DNA of 15,971 nt. It comes from JACCXJ01 sp052387115 (GTDB taxonomy: Bacteria > Pseudomonadota > Gammaproteobacteria > JACCXJ01). The DNA lies in assembly GCA_052387115.1 (NCBI GenBank), contig JBQTJM010000302.1:1-15971 (forward strand). The letters run 5' to 3'. Made by a program: the position numbers and the translations under genes. Below the pieces are notes generated by a model. That model worked only from the letters and a program-made list of their open reading frames with translations, made no database searches and was not told where the DNA came from. Shown here in pieces: positions 6,385 to 13,228 of this stretch (positions are counted from its first letter, which is position 1; each line of letters opens with the position of its first letter).

Positions 6385-6400
6385 CATGAACGACATGCGG
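6385..6400 (+). repeat. 16-bp direct repeat, copy 2: start of intact cbiC
   Basis: Identical to 5517-5532. The flanking bases differ on both sides, so the repeat is exactly 16 bp. It bounds, with copy 1, an 852-bp segment carrying the nucleotidyltransferase gene and the REP-like element. Confidence 0.8.
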
Positions 6401-7036
6401 CAGATGACGGCACTCGGCCGCAGCATCGAGGACGGCAGCTTCGCCATCATCGATCGCGAGGCCGGCCCGCACGACTTTCCCCCGGCCGAATGGCAAGTCG
6501 TGCGCCGGGTGATCCATGCGAGCGCCGATTTCGAGTTCAAGGAGCTCATGCGGTTCCACCCCGAGGCCGTCCGAGCGGGCATCGCGGCGCTCTGCTCGGG
6601 TTGCCCGATCCTGGTCGATGTCAAGATGATCGCGGCCGGTCTCAACGAGGAGCGCTTGGCGAGCTATGGCTGTACCATTCGCTCGTTCATCTCGGACAAG
6701 GACGTCATCGCCACCGCGAAATCGGCCAACACCACGCGCGCCATCGAGGCCATGCGCAAAGCCGAGCGCCTCGGGCTCCTCGACGGTGCCATCGTCGCCA
6801 TCGGCAACGCCCCGACCGCGCTCCTCGAGGTCGTGCGCCTGGCGCGCGAGTCGGGCGCGCGACCCGCGCTCGTCATCGGCGTGCCGGTCGGCTTCGTCTC
6901 GGCCGCCGAATCCAAGGACGCGGCGTTGACATTGCCGGTACCCTATATCGTCGCCTTGGGACGCAAGGGCGGGAGCCCGATCGCGGTGGCCATCCTCCAT
7001 GCGTTACTGATGATCTCCGCGGGGCCGCCCCCATGA
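6386..7036 (+). CDS. cbiC: Cobalt-precorrin-8 methylmutase CbiC
   Basis: CbiC moves the methyl group from C11 to C12 to form cobyrinate (cobalt form). The 216 residues match the family. RVIHASADFEF contains the catalytic-type His44, and CPILVDVKMIAAG, AIGNAPTAL and GVPVGFVSAAESK are recognisable CbiC/CobH segments. The start ATG at 6386 duplicates the relic at 5518. No strong Shine-Dalgarno precedes it, probably because the gene was once read by coupling to cbiD. Its stop overlaps the cbiET start (ATGA). Confidence 0.95.
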   Translation: MNDMRQMTALGRSIEDGSFAIIDREAGPHDFPPAEWQVVRRVIHASADFEFKELMRFHPEAVRAGIAALCSGCPILVDVKMIAAGLNEERLASYGCTIRSFISDKDVIATAKSANTTRAIEAMRKAERLGLLDGAIVAIGNAPTALLEVVRLARESGARPALVIGVPVGFVSAAESKDAALTLPVPYIVALGRKGGSPIAVAILHALLMISAGPPP

Positions 7037-8268
7037 GGCGCGCCGTCACGATCGTCGGGATCGGCGACGATGGCTGCGCAGGGCTCACGAGCCGCGCCAT
7101 GAATGCCATCGCGCGCGCCCAGGTGCTGGCGGGCGGCGCACGACAGCTCGGTTTTTTTCCTGATTTTCAGGGCGAGCGCGTGGTCCTGAAGGACGCGATC
7201 GGCCAGGCGCTGGACCGCATCGCGCTACTCGCCGAGGACCATGGCGTCTGCATCCTGGCCTCGGGCGATCCGCTGTTCTACGGCATAGGGGCGTTGGTGA
7301 TGAAAAAACTCGGGGCCGAGCACATCGAGGTCATTCCACAGCCGAGCAGCATGCAGCTCGCCTTCGCCCGCGCCGGACTCAAATGGGATGACGCGGCGTT
7401 CATCTCGCTCCACGGCCGTCCGCTGGCGGGCCTCGCCACCCGGCTCAAGCGACTCTCCAAGGCCGGCATATTCACCGATCCGGACAACACCCCGGCTCGG
7501 ATCGCCGCGCATCTGATCGAGCACGGCGAGAGCGCCTGGCGCGCCTGGGTGTGCGAAAACCTCGGGGGTCCGGACGAGCGCGTGCGGGTGCTCGCCCTTT
7601 CCGAGATCGCGAAGCTCGACGAGATCTCGAACCTAAACGTCCTGATCCTCCAGCGCGACGATCCGACGTGGCGGCCGCCACCCGCGATCCCGTTCCTGCA
7701 CGAGGACGCCTTCGCCAAGCGCATGCCCAAGAAGGGCCTCATCACCAAGCGCGAGGTGCGCCTCCTGTCCCTCGCGGCGCTAGCGCTCAGGCCCGACACG
7801 GTCGTGTGGGACATCGGTGCGGGCTCGGGCTCGGTCGCGATCGAGGCGGCCTTGCTGGCGTTCGAGGGGCGCGTATACGCGATCGAGCTCGACCACGAGG
7901 GGGTCGCGATCTGCGAGGAGAACGTCCGTACCCACGGCGTCGACAACGTGCGTGTCGTGGCCGGTCGGGCGCCCGAGGCCCTCGCCGATCTGGAGGCGCC
8001 GGACGCGGTCTTCGTCGGCGGCAGCAAGGGCAGCATGGCGGCGATCATCGAGACCGCACTGGAACGGCTGCATCCGGGCGGGCGCCTGGTCGCCAATGCC
8101 ATCACGCTTGAGAACTCCGCCGAGTGTTATCAGGCGATCCGGGGCCGGGACCTGGTTCCGGAGGTGACGCTGTTGCAGGTGTCACGCGCCGAGCCGCTCG
8201 CGCACTATCTGCGCTACGAGGCGCTGAATCCGATCCAGATCTTCGCGGTCACGAAGGAGATGAGGTGA
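7033..8268 (+). CDS. cbiET: Fused cobalt-precorrin-7 C5/C15-methyltransferase (decarboxylating) CbiET
   Basis: This 411-residue protein fuses CbiE and CbiT, as in CobL. The N-terminal CbiE part (about 1-207) begins VTIVGIGDDG and has LASGDPLFYGIG, the precorrin methyltransferase fold; it methylates C5. The C-terminal CbiT part (about 215-411) begins near KKGLITKREVR and has a class I SAM motif VVWDIGAGSGSVAIEAALL; it methylates C15 and removes the C12 acetate carboxyl. The ATG at 7033 overlaps the cbiC stop by 4 bp. The frame is open further upstream, back to 6319, but that part runs antiphase through cbiC and is a shadow. Confidence 0.95.
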   Translation: MRRAVTIVGIGDDGCAGLTSRAMNAIARAQVLAGGARQLGFFPDFQGERVVLKDAIGQALDRIALLAEDHGVCILASGDPLFYGIGALVMKKLGAEHIEVIPQPSSMQLAFARAGLKWDDAAFISLHGRPLAGLATRLKRLSKAGIFTDPDNTPARIAAHLIEHGESAWRAWVCENLGGPDERVRVLALSEIAKLDEISNLNVLILQRDDPTWRPPPAIPFLHEDAFAKRMPKKGLITKREVRLLSLAALALRPDTVVWDIGAGSGSVAIEAALLAFEGRVYAIELDHEGVAICEENVRTHGVDNVRVVAGRAPEALADLEAPDAVFVGGSKGSMAAIIETALERLHPGGRLVANAITLENSAECYQAIRGRDLVPEVTLLQVSRAEPLAHYLRYEALNPIQIFAVTKEMR

Positions 8269-9026
8269 CGGCGACCTTGTACGGTGTCGGCGTCGGCCCC
8301 GGCGCGCCCGATCTGATCACCCTCCGGGCGCTCGAGACGATCCGGCGTGTCCCGGTGCTGGCGCTACCACGCGGCTCGGACTACGGCGCCTCGAAGGCCT
8401 GGGAAATCGTGAAACCGACGATCGGCGAGGTGCCCGGCCAAGAGCGCCTGTTCCTGACCTTCCCGATGAGCAAGGACCCCGAGCGCCTCCGACCCGCCTG
8501 GGAGCGGGCCTTCGCGCGCATCGGCGCGGAGCTCGGATCGGGCCGGGACGTGGCCTTCCTGACCGAGGGCGATCCGTCGCTGTACAGCACCTTCATCTAT
8601 TTGCGAGAAGAGACGCCCACGCGCTGGCCACAGGTGCGCATCGAGGTGATCCCTGGTATCAGCTCGATCACGGCGGTCCCGGCCGTGACCGGAGTCGCGC
8701 TCGCCGACGGCCAGGAACGCATCGCCATCCTCCCCGGCACCTATGGTCTCCAGGACCTCGTCGAGGTGTTACGGCGATTCGATACCGTCGTCCTCATGAA
8801 AATAGGCGCCGAGTTGCCCCGCATCATCGCGGCGCTCGAAGCCGAGGGGCTCTTGGAGCGCGCCGTGTACGTCTCGCGCGCCACCATGCACGAGCAACGC
8901 ATCGTGCGCGATCTGCGCGCCGTCGCCGCCGAGCACGGTGACTGCTTCGCGATGGTGGTGGTCTCACGCAAAGAACGGAGCGGGCTCCTGGCAGGCACCG
9001 TGCCGCTCAGGGAGCTCGCCGGGTAA
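8265..9026 (+). CDS. cbiL: Cobalt-precorrin-2 C20-methyltransferase CbiL
   Basis: CbiL adds a methyl group to C20 of cobalt-precorrin-2, the first methylation after CbiX. It has 253 residues from a GTG start at 8265. The start is supported by AAGGAG at 8254-8259 with a 5-nt spacer, by overlap of GTG with the cbiET stop (GTGA), and by the N-terminus TLYGVGVGPGAPDLITLRAL, which is the expected SAM-binding start of the family. LTEGDPSLYSTFIYL and VIPGISSITAVPA are further typical segments. No ATG is in frame nearby. Confidence 0.95.
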   Translation: MTATLYGVGVGPGAPDLITLRALETIRRVPVLALPRGSDYGASKAWEIVKPTIGEVPGQERLFLTFPMSKDPERLRPAWERAFARIGAELGSGRDVAFLTEGDPSLYSTFIYLREETPTRWPQVRIEVIPGISSITAVPAVTGVALADGQERIAILPGTYGLQDLVEVLRRFDTVVLMKIGAELPRIIAALEAEGLLERAVYVSRATMHEQRIVRDLRAVAAEHGDCFAMVVVSRKERSGLLAGTVPLRELAG

Positions 9027-9062
9027 GCACAGTCCCGCGACCCCACCGACGAGGACATGAGC

Positions 9063-9194
9063 ATGGAACCCATCAAGCCAGTATTGCATGTATACCAGAG
9101 CGGCTCCACGCATCGGGTCGGCAGAAGCAATGAATCAGCGAGTGTCGAGCGAGCACGCGACCCAGCGATGGGTAAAGTAGGAGCGGCGCAATGA
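9063..9194 (+). CDS. Possible 43-codon ORF between cbiL and cbiG
   Basis: An ATG at 9063 (or 9057) opens a frame whose TGA at 9192-9194 overlaps the cbiG ATG, the coupling style of this operon. GAGG at 9051-9054 sits 8 nt before the 9063 ATG. The peptide starts MEPIKPVLHVYQSG and has no recognisable domain. It may be a coupling leader, a decayed gene, or chance. A weak long-range hairpin (9111-9120 with 9158-9170, with a 3-nt bulge) overlaps it. Confidence 0.3.
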   Translation: MEPIKPVLHVYQSGSTHRVGRSNESASVERARDPAMGKVGAAQ

Positions 9195-10336
9195 GCACCC
9201 GCAAGCCGTTCGCCATCTACGCCATCACCAAGCACGGGATCGGCATCGCAGCGCGCCTCTCGGCGGGGCTGCCCGGCGCAGACCTCTATGTATCCGAGAA
9301 GGTCCACACGCTGGCGCCCGCTGGCGCGCTGCCCCTGCGCCTGCCCATGGGGCCGCGGCTCGTCGAGAGCTTCGATGCCTACGACTGCCATGTCTTCATC
9401 ATCAGCGTGGGCGCGGTGGTCAGGATGATCGCGCCGCTCTTGAAAGACAAGAAGACCGATCCGGCGGTGGTGTGCGTGGACGATGACGCGCGCTACGCCA
9501 TCTGCGTGCTGTCCGGCCATGTCGGGCGCGGCAACGCCTACACGGATCGCATTGCGGGGCTCCTGGAAGCGCAGGCGGTCATCACCACCGCATCGGACGT
9601 ACGCGGCACGCTGACCGTGGACATCCTGGGTCGCGAGCTCGGCTGGACGCTAGACGATCCCGACCGCAACGTGACCCGCGGCTGTGCGGCGGTCGTGAAC
9701 GCGCAACAGGTCGCCTTCGTGCAGGAGGCGGGCGAGCCTGGGTTCTGGCCGGAGGACCAGCCCTTACCCGAGGGCGTGGTGTACGCGACATCGATCGAGG
9801 CCGTCGATCCGACGCTATTTGAGATCTTGTTGATCGCCACCGATCGCGAGCTCCGCGAGACGCATCCGGCGCACTGGGCGAACGCCGTCATCTACCGGCC
9901 CAAGACCCTGGTGCTGGGTCTCGGATGCGATCGCGGCGCGTCGGCCGAGATGGTGGAGCGCGGGCTACGCGCGATCCTCGCGCGCCACAACCTCTCCCTA
10001 CGATCCGTCAAGGCCATCGCCACGGTAGACCGGAAAGCGGACGAGCCGGCCTTCCTCTCCTTGCGCGACCGCCACGGCTGGCCGATCGAGACCTACCCGG
10101 CCGAGACACTCGACGCGGTGCCGGGGATCGAGAACCCCTCGGACACCGTCAAGCGCCATGTCGGGACCCGCGGCGTGGCGGAGCCGGCGGCCCTCCTCCG
10201 TGCCGGGGCTGATGTGCTCTTGCTCCCCAAGCAGGTCTACACGGAGCCGGGCGCGGGACGCTCGATGACCCTGGCGGTGGCGCGGATCCCTTATCCCAGA
10301 CGAAGCGCCGCCCAAAGCGATGCCGGACAGGGATGA
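9191..10336 (+). CDS. cbiG: Cobalt-precorrin-5A hydrolase CbiG
   Basis: CbiG opens the delta-lactone of cobalt-precorrin-5A and releases the C20 carbon as acetaldehyde. At 381 residues it is full length with all parts of the family. The N-terminal part has FAIYAITKHGIGIA and VGAVVRMIAPLL; the central part has VCVDDDARYAICVLSGHVGRGN; the C-terminal domain begins LVLGLGCDRGASAEMVERGL and ends near VLLLPKQVYTEPGAGRSMTLAVARIP. An AGGAG at 9179-9183, 7 nt before the ATG, is one of the best ribosome sites in the operon. The end overlaps the cbiH start by 17 bp. Confidence 0.95.
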   Translation: MSTRKPFAIYAITKHGIGIAARLSAGLPGADLYVSEKVHTLAPAGALPLRLPMGPRLVESFDAYDCHVFIISVGAVVRMIAPLLKDKKTDPAVVCVDDDARYAICVLSGHVGRGNAYTDRIAGLLEAQAVITTASDVRGTLTVDILGRELGWTLDDPDRNVTRGCAAVVNAQQVAFVQEAGEPGFWPEDQPLPEGVVYATSIEAVDPTLFEILLIATDRELRETHPAHWANAVIYRPKTLVLGLGCDRGASAEMVERGLRAILARHNLSLRSVKAIATVDRKADEPAFLSLRDRHGWPIETYPAETLDAVPGIENPSDTVKRHVGTRGVAEPAALLRAGADVLLLPKQVYTEPGAGRSMTLAVARIPYPRRSAAQSDAGQG

Positions 10337-11163
10337 ATCGAAGGGGATCCTCTACGTCGTCGGGATCGGCCCCGGCGCCCAGGATCACGCCACCCCCGCG
10401 GCGCTCGCGGCCATCGCCGATGCGGAGTTGATCGTCGGGTACACGACCTACATCCGGCTGGTCGGCCGCCTCATCAAAGGCAAGGATGTGATCCGGACCG
10501 GCATGACCTGAGGAGATCGGACGTGCGCGCGCGGCCGTCGAGCGGGCGCGGGACGGGGGGCGGGTGGCGCTCATCTCCTCCGGGGACGCGGGGGTCTACG
10601 GGATGGCGGGCTTGGTCTTCGAGGTCTTGCGGGACATGGCTTGGAAGCGCGGCGACTCCCCCGATCTCCGCATCGTCCCAGGCATGACCGCGATGAACTC
10701 CTGCGCCTCGCTGGTCGGCGCGCCGCTGGTCCACGACTTCTGCGCCATCTCGCTCTCGGACCTCTTGACGCCCTGGCCGGTGATCGCGCGACGCATCGAG
10801 GCCGCGGCCGAGGCCGACTTCGTGGTCGGTCTCTACAACCCGGCGAGCGGCCGGCGCACCCGTCAGATCGTCGAGGCCCAGGCAATCCTTCGCCGCCACC
10901 GCGACGGTAAGACGCCCGTGGCGCTGGTGAAAAGCGCCTACCGGAAACGCCAGCAGGTGGTCCTCTCCGATCTCGATAATTTTCTCGACTACGAGATCGG
11001 GATGCTCACGACGGTGCTGGTCGGTTCGTCCAACACCTTCGTCTTCGAGGGCTATATGGTGACGCCGCGGGGTTACAAGAACAAATACGACGAGTCCGGC
11101 GAGGTCTTGCCGGGACAGCGGCCCGGTTACTCGCTGGTCTTGCCCGCCTCGGAGGCCGAGTGA
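10320..11163 (+). pseudogene. cbiH: Cobalt-precorrin-3 C17-methyltransferase CbiH, split by a one-base frameshift
   Basis: CbiH methylates C17 and contracts the ring. The 5' part (10320-10511) encodes LYVVGIGPGAQDHATPAAL to VIRTGMT and then hits TGA. If the T at 10509 is skipped, the next frame continues as EEIGRARAAVERARDGGRV and flows into LISSGDAGVYGMAG, giving a full-length protein of about 280 residues that ends in the family-typical VTPRGYKNKYDESGEVLPGQ. So one extra base separates two otherwise healthy halves. The site (ACC TGA G) is not a homopolymer and has no prfB-like upstream Shine-Dalgarno, so a programmed shift is not suggested. A GTG at 10564 could restart the second half but would lack the SAM-site N-terminus. 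Sequence error and recent mutation are both possible. Confidence 0.88.
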
Positions 11164-11576
11164 TGGCCCGCGTCGGGCGTCTCGCGGGCGCCATCCTGGC
11201 CGAGACCGAGGGCCGGTGGTACTTGATCGGGAACACCAAGGAGCCCTGCGATTTCTGGGTGGCCGGCTTCGAGCCGCCCGCCGAGATCGATGCCGTGCAG
11301 CAGGCTCATATCAGGCTCTCCGTGGCGGGGTCGGCGCGGATCGATCCGCCGTGCTTGACGTTAGCCCTCGAAGGAGAAGAACTGGCGCGGCTCCTCGCCA
11401 GGCGGTTCCTCATCGAGCGCAACGGCTCGGTGAGCGATCGCCTCTGGCGCCTCGTGATCGGTGCGGACGATGAGGGGGAAGTGCCGGAGGACGACGAGAT
11501 CGATGCTCAATGGTTGGCCGAGGTCCCCGATCGGGTCTGGGAGATCGTGCGCGACACCGTCCTTCGGTGCCTGTGA
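11163..11576 (+). CDS. Unknown 137-residue protein embedded between cbiH and cbiF
   Basis: I do not recognise this protein. It starts at ATG 11163 overlapping the cbiH stop (TGATG) and ends overlapping the cbiF start in the same way, so it is translationally coupled on both sides and most likely serves the pathway. It is soluble, without signal peptide or membrane segment. The N-terminal half is beta-rich in appearance (AGAILAETEGRWYLIGNTKE, DFWVAGFEPP, HIRLSVAG, CLTLAL); the C-terminal half is helical with an acidic linker (ADDEGEVPEDDEID) and ends VWEIVRDTVLRCL. Cys is found near residue 31 (EPCDFW), at PPCLT and at the end. It is too small and lacks the pattern of CbiJ, which is the missing reductase here. 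Confidence 0.8.
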   Translation: MARVGRLAGAILAETEGRWYLIGNTKEPCDFWVAGFEPPAEIDAVQQAHIRLSVAGSARIDPPCLTLALEGEELARLLARRFLIERNGSVSDRLWRLVIGADDEGEVPEDDEIDAQWLAEVPDRVWEIVRDTVLRCL

Positions 11577-12349
11577 TGCGCGTCTATATCATCGGTGCCG
11601 GTCCCGGCGATCCCAAGCTCCTCACCCTGCGCGCGGCCGAATTGATCGAGCGCTGCCCGGTGGTCCTCTACACCGGGTCGCTGGTGCCGCGCGAGGTGCT
11701 GGCGCGCGCCCGGCCGGATGCCCAGGTCCTCGACTCCTCGGGGATGACACTCGATGAGATCATCGCGGTCATCGTGGCGGCGCGCGACCTTGGGCACGAT
11801 GTCGCGCGCGTGCACACCGGCGATCCGCTCGTGTTCGGTTCGACGGCCGAGCAGATGCGCAGGCTCAAGGCGCTCGAGATCCCCTATGAGGTCGTACCCG
11901 GGGTCTCGTCGTTCACGGCCGCGGCCGCGGTGCTCGGGCGCGAGCTGACCTTGCCCGAGCTGTGCCAGACCGTGATCCTGAGCCGCGCAGAGGGACGGAC
12001 GCCGATGCCCGAGGGCGAGGCCCTCGCCGACCTCGCCCGCCACCGCGCGACCCTGGCCCTGTTTCTCAGCATCACCCTCCTCAAGGAGGTGACGGAAGAC
12101 CTGATCCCGGCCTATGGGGCCGACTGCCCGGTGGCCGTGGTCCACAAGGCGACCTGTCCGGACCAGAAGATCGTGACCGGGACCTTGGCCGACATCCGAG
12201 CCAAGGTGAAGGCGGCCGGGATCCGCTCGCAGGCCATGATCCTGGTCGGCCCGGTGCTGGAGGCGACCGACTTCGCCGACTCGCGCCTCTACGCCCCGGA
12301 CTTCAGCCACCGGTTTCGGAAGGCCAGGCGCAAAGGGGTGAGCGGATGA
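11576..12349 (+). CDS. cbiF: Cobalt-precorrin-4 C11-methyltransferase CbiF
   Basis: CbiF methylates C11 of cobalt-precorrin-4. It has 257 residues. The N-terminus VYIIGAGPGDPKLLTLRAAE is the SAM-binding start of the family, followed by VLYTGSLVP, VHTGDPLVFGSTAEQ, VVPGVSSFTAAAAVLG, and the C-terminal ATCPDQKIVTGTL and SQAMILVGPVL. The ATG at 11576 shares one base with the upstream stop (TGATG). The frame is open to 11510 but that part lies inside the preceding gene. It is the last gene of the operon; only 12350-12449 separates it from the vapB promoter. Confidence 0.96.
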   Translation: MRVYIIGAGPGDPKLLTLRAAELIERCPVVLYTGSLVPREVLARARPDAQVLDSSGMTLDEIIAVIVAARDLGHDVARVHTGDPLVFGSTAEQMRRLKALEIPYEVVPGVSSFTAAAAVLGRELTLPELCQTVILSRAEGRTPMPEGEALADLARHRATLALFLSITLLKEVTEDLIPAYGADCPVAVVHKATCPDQKIVTGTLADIRAKVKAAGIRSQAMILVGPVLEATDFADSRLYAPDFSHRFRKARRKGVSG

Positions 12350-12387
12350 CATACACGTAAGTCCCTGCATCCGATCGAGCCCAGCGG

Positions 12388-12402
12388 GCACCGCGGCGGT
12401 GC
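12388..12402 (+). terminator. Small GC hairpin after cbiF
   Basis: GCACCG and CGGTGC form a 6-bp stem with a 3-nt loop 38 bp after the cbiF stop. A wider pairing of GTCCC at 12361-12365 with GGGAC at 12426-12430 could enclose it. No T-run follows, so intrinsic termination is doubtful. Confidence 0.3.
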
Positions 12403-12449
12403 GGAACACCAGTCTCGCTTGCGCGGGGACGTTTCAATGCAGAGTGCGC

Positions 12450-12487
12450 TTGACATTGCCCTTCCAGGCCCGGAATATGGCTATAAT
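12450..12487 (+). promoter_or_regulatory. Probable sigma-70 promoter for vapBC
   Basis: TTGACA at 12450-12455 is followed after 17 bp by GAATAT at 12473-12478; a consensus TATAAT lies at 12482-12487 with a 26-bp gap to the same -35. The AT-rich end leads to AAGGG at 12499-12503, 7 nt before the vapB ATG. The toxin-antitoxin pair thus looks independently transcribed. Confidence 0.6.
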
Positions 12488-12510
12488 TACAGTATGATAA
12501 GGGTGCCCAT

Positions 12511-12756
12511 ATGAAGACCACCATCGAGATATCGGACCCGGTGCTGAACGACGCGCGCAGGCTCGCCGCACGCGAGGGCCTGACCCTGAGGGCCTTGGTG
12601 GAGCTCGGTCTGCGCCGCATCATCGCCGAGAAGAAGCGCGCCACCGGTTTCCGCCTGCGCAGGGCGAGTTACAAAGGCAACGGTCTCCAAGCGGGCCTCC
12701 AAGGCGCCTCCTGGGAGCGCCTGCGCGAGATCGCTTACGAAGGGCATGGCGGATGA
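12511..12756 (+). CDS. vapB: VapB-type antitoxin
   Basis: This 81-residue protein starts MKTTIEISDPVLNDARRLAA, the ribbon-helix-helix DNA-binding N-terminus of VapB antitoxins that precede PIN toxins, and continues with a helical LRALVELGLRRIIAEKK. The basic middle and C-terminal tail (about 40-81) would wrap the toxin. It should neutralise VapC and repress its own promoter at 12450-12487. The start is well supported by AAGGG 7 nt upstream. The stop overlaps the vapC ATG (ATGA). Confidence 0.85.
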   Translation: MKTTIEISDPVLNDARRLAAREGLTLRALVELGLRRIIAEKKRATGFRLRRASYKGNGLQAGLQGASWERLREIAYEGHGG

Positions 12757-13196
12757 TCGGCGTGGATACCAACGTGCTGGTCTATGCCCACCGTGAAGAC
12801 TCGCCGTTCCACGAGCGCGCCCGCGACTGTCTGGATTCCCTGGCCAACGGGCGGGCCGCCTGGGCGATCCCCTGGCCGTGCCTGCACGAGTTCCTAGCCA
12901 TTGCCACCCACCCGCGCGTCTACGATCCGCCCACGCCTCTCGCGCTTGCACTCGATCAGATCGACGCCTGGCTGGAGGCACCCTCGCTGGTGCTGCTCGC
13001 GGAAACGGAGTCGCATTGGCTCGAGCTCCGTACCCTGGTGGAGTCGGCCCGCGTCGCCGGGCCCCTGGTACACGACGCGCGCATCGCCGCCCTGTGCCGG
13101 CAACATGGCGTCCGCGAACTGTGGTCGGCCGACCGCGATTTCGGTCGGTTCCCTGGGCTCCACGTCAGCAACCCACTCGTGAGCGCGTTGGCATAA
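12753..13196 (+). CDS. vapC: VapC-type PIN-domain ribonuclease toxin
   Basis: This 147-residue PIN-domain protein has the acidic active-site residues in place: Asp5 (MIGVDTN), Glu46 (LHEFLA), Asp108 (VHDARIAALC) and Asp127 (WSADRDF). Such toxins cleave RNA, often tRNA or rRNA, using Mg2+ when the antitoxin is lost. The set of residues is intact, so the toxin is probably active. It overlaps vapB by 4 bp and ends 32 bp before argS. Its placement between the cobalamin operon and argS suggests insertion of a small mobile pair, without visible insertion scars. Confidence 0.88.
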   Translation: MIGVDTNVLVYAHREDSPFHERARDCLDSLANGRAAWAIPWPCLHEFLAIATHPRVYDPPTPLALALDQIDAWLEAPSLVLLAETESHWLELRTLVESARVAGPLVHDARIAALCRQHGVRELWSADRDFGRFPGLHVSNPLVSALA

Positions 13197-13228
13197 TAGG
13201 ACCGGCGGATTCACCCTCGGGGGAGAGC

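Noticed and set aside
6319..7032. N-terminal extension of CbiET to 649 residues
   Set aside because: It runs through cbiC in another frame and has no similarity to CbiE; the ATG at 7033 gives the correct start.
10503..10530. Programmed frameshift or selenocysteine at the cbiH TGA
   Set aside because: Reading through TGA in the same frame gives no CbiH sequence, so selenocysteine fails. There is no slippery run or prfB-like Shine-Dalgarno, and +1 re-pairing from ACC to CCT is poor.
12878..13228. N-terminal extension of ArgS through vapC
   Set aside because: The extension is Arg/Pro-rich shadow sequence of vapC; the family N-terminus begins at the TTG at 13229.
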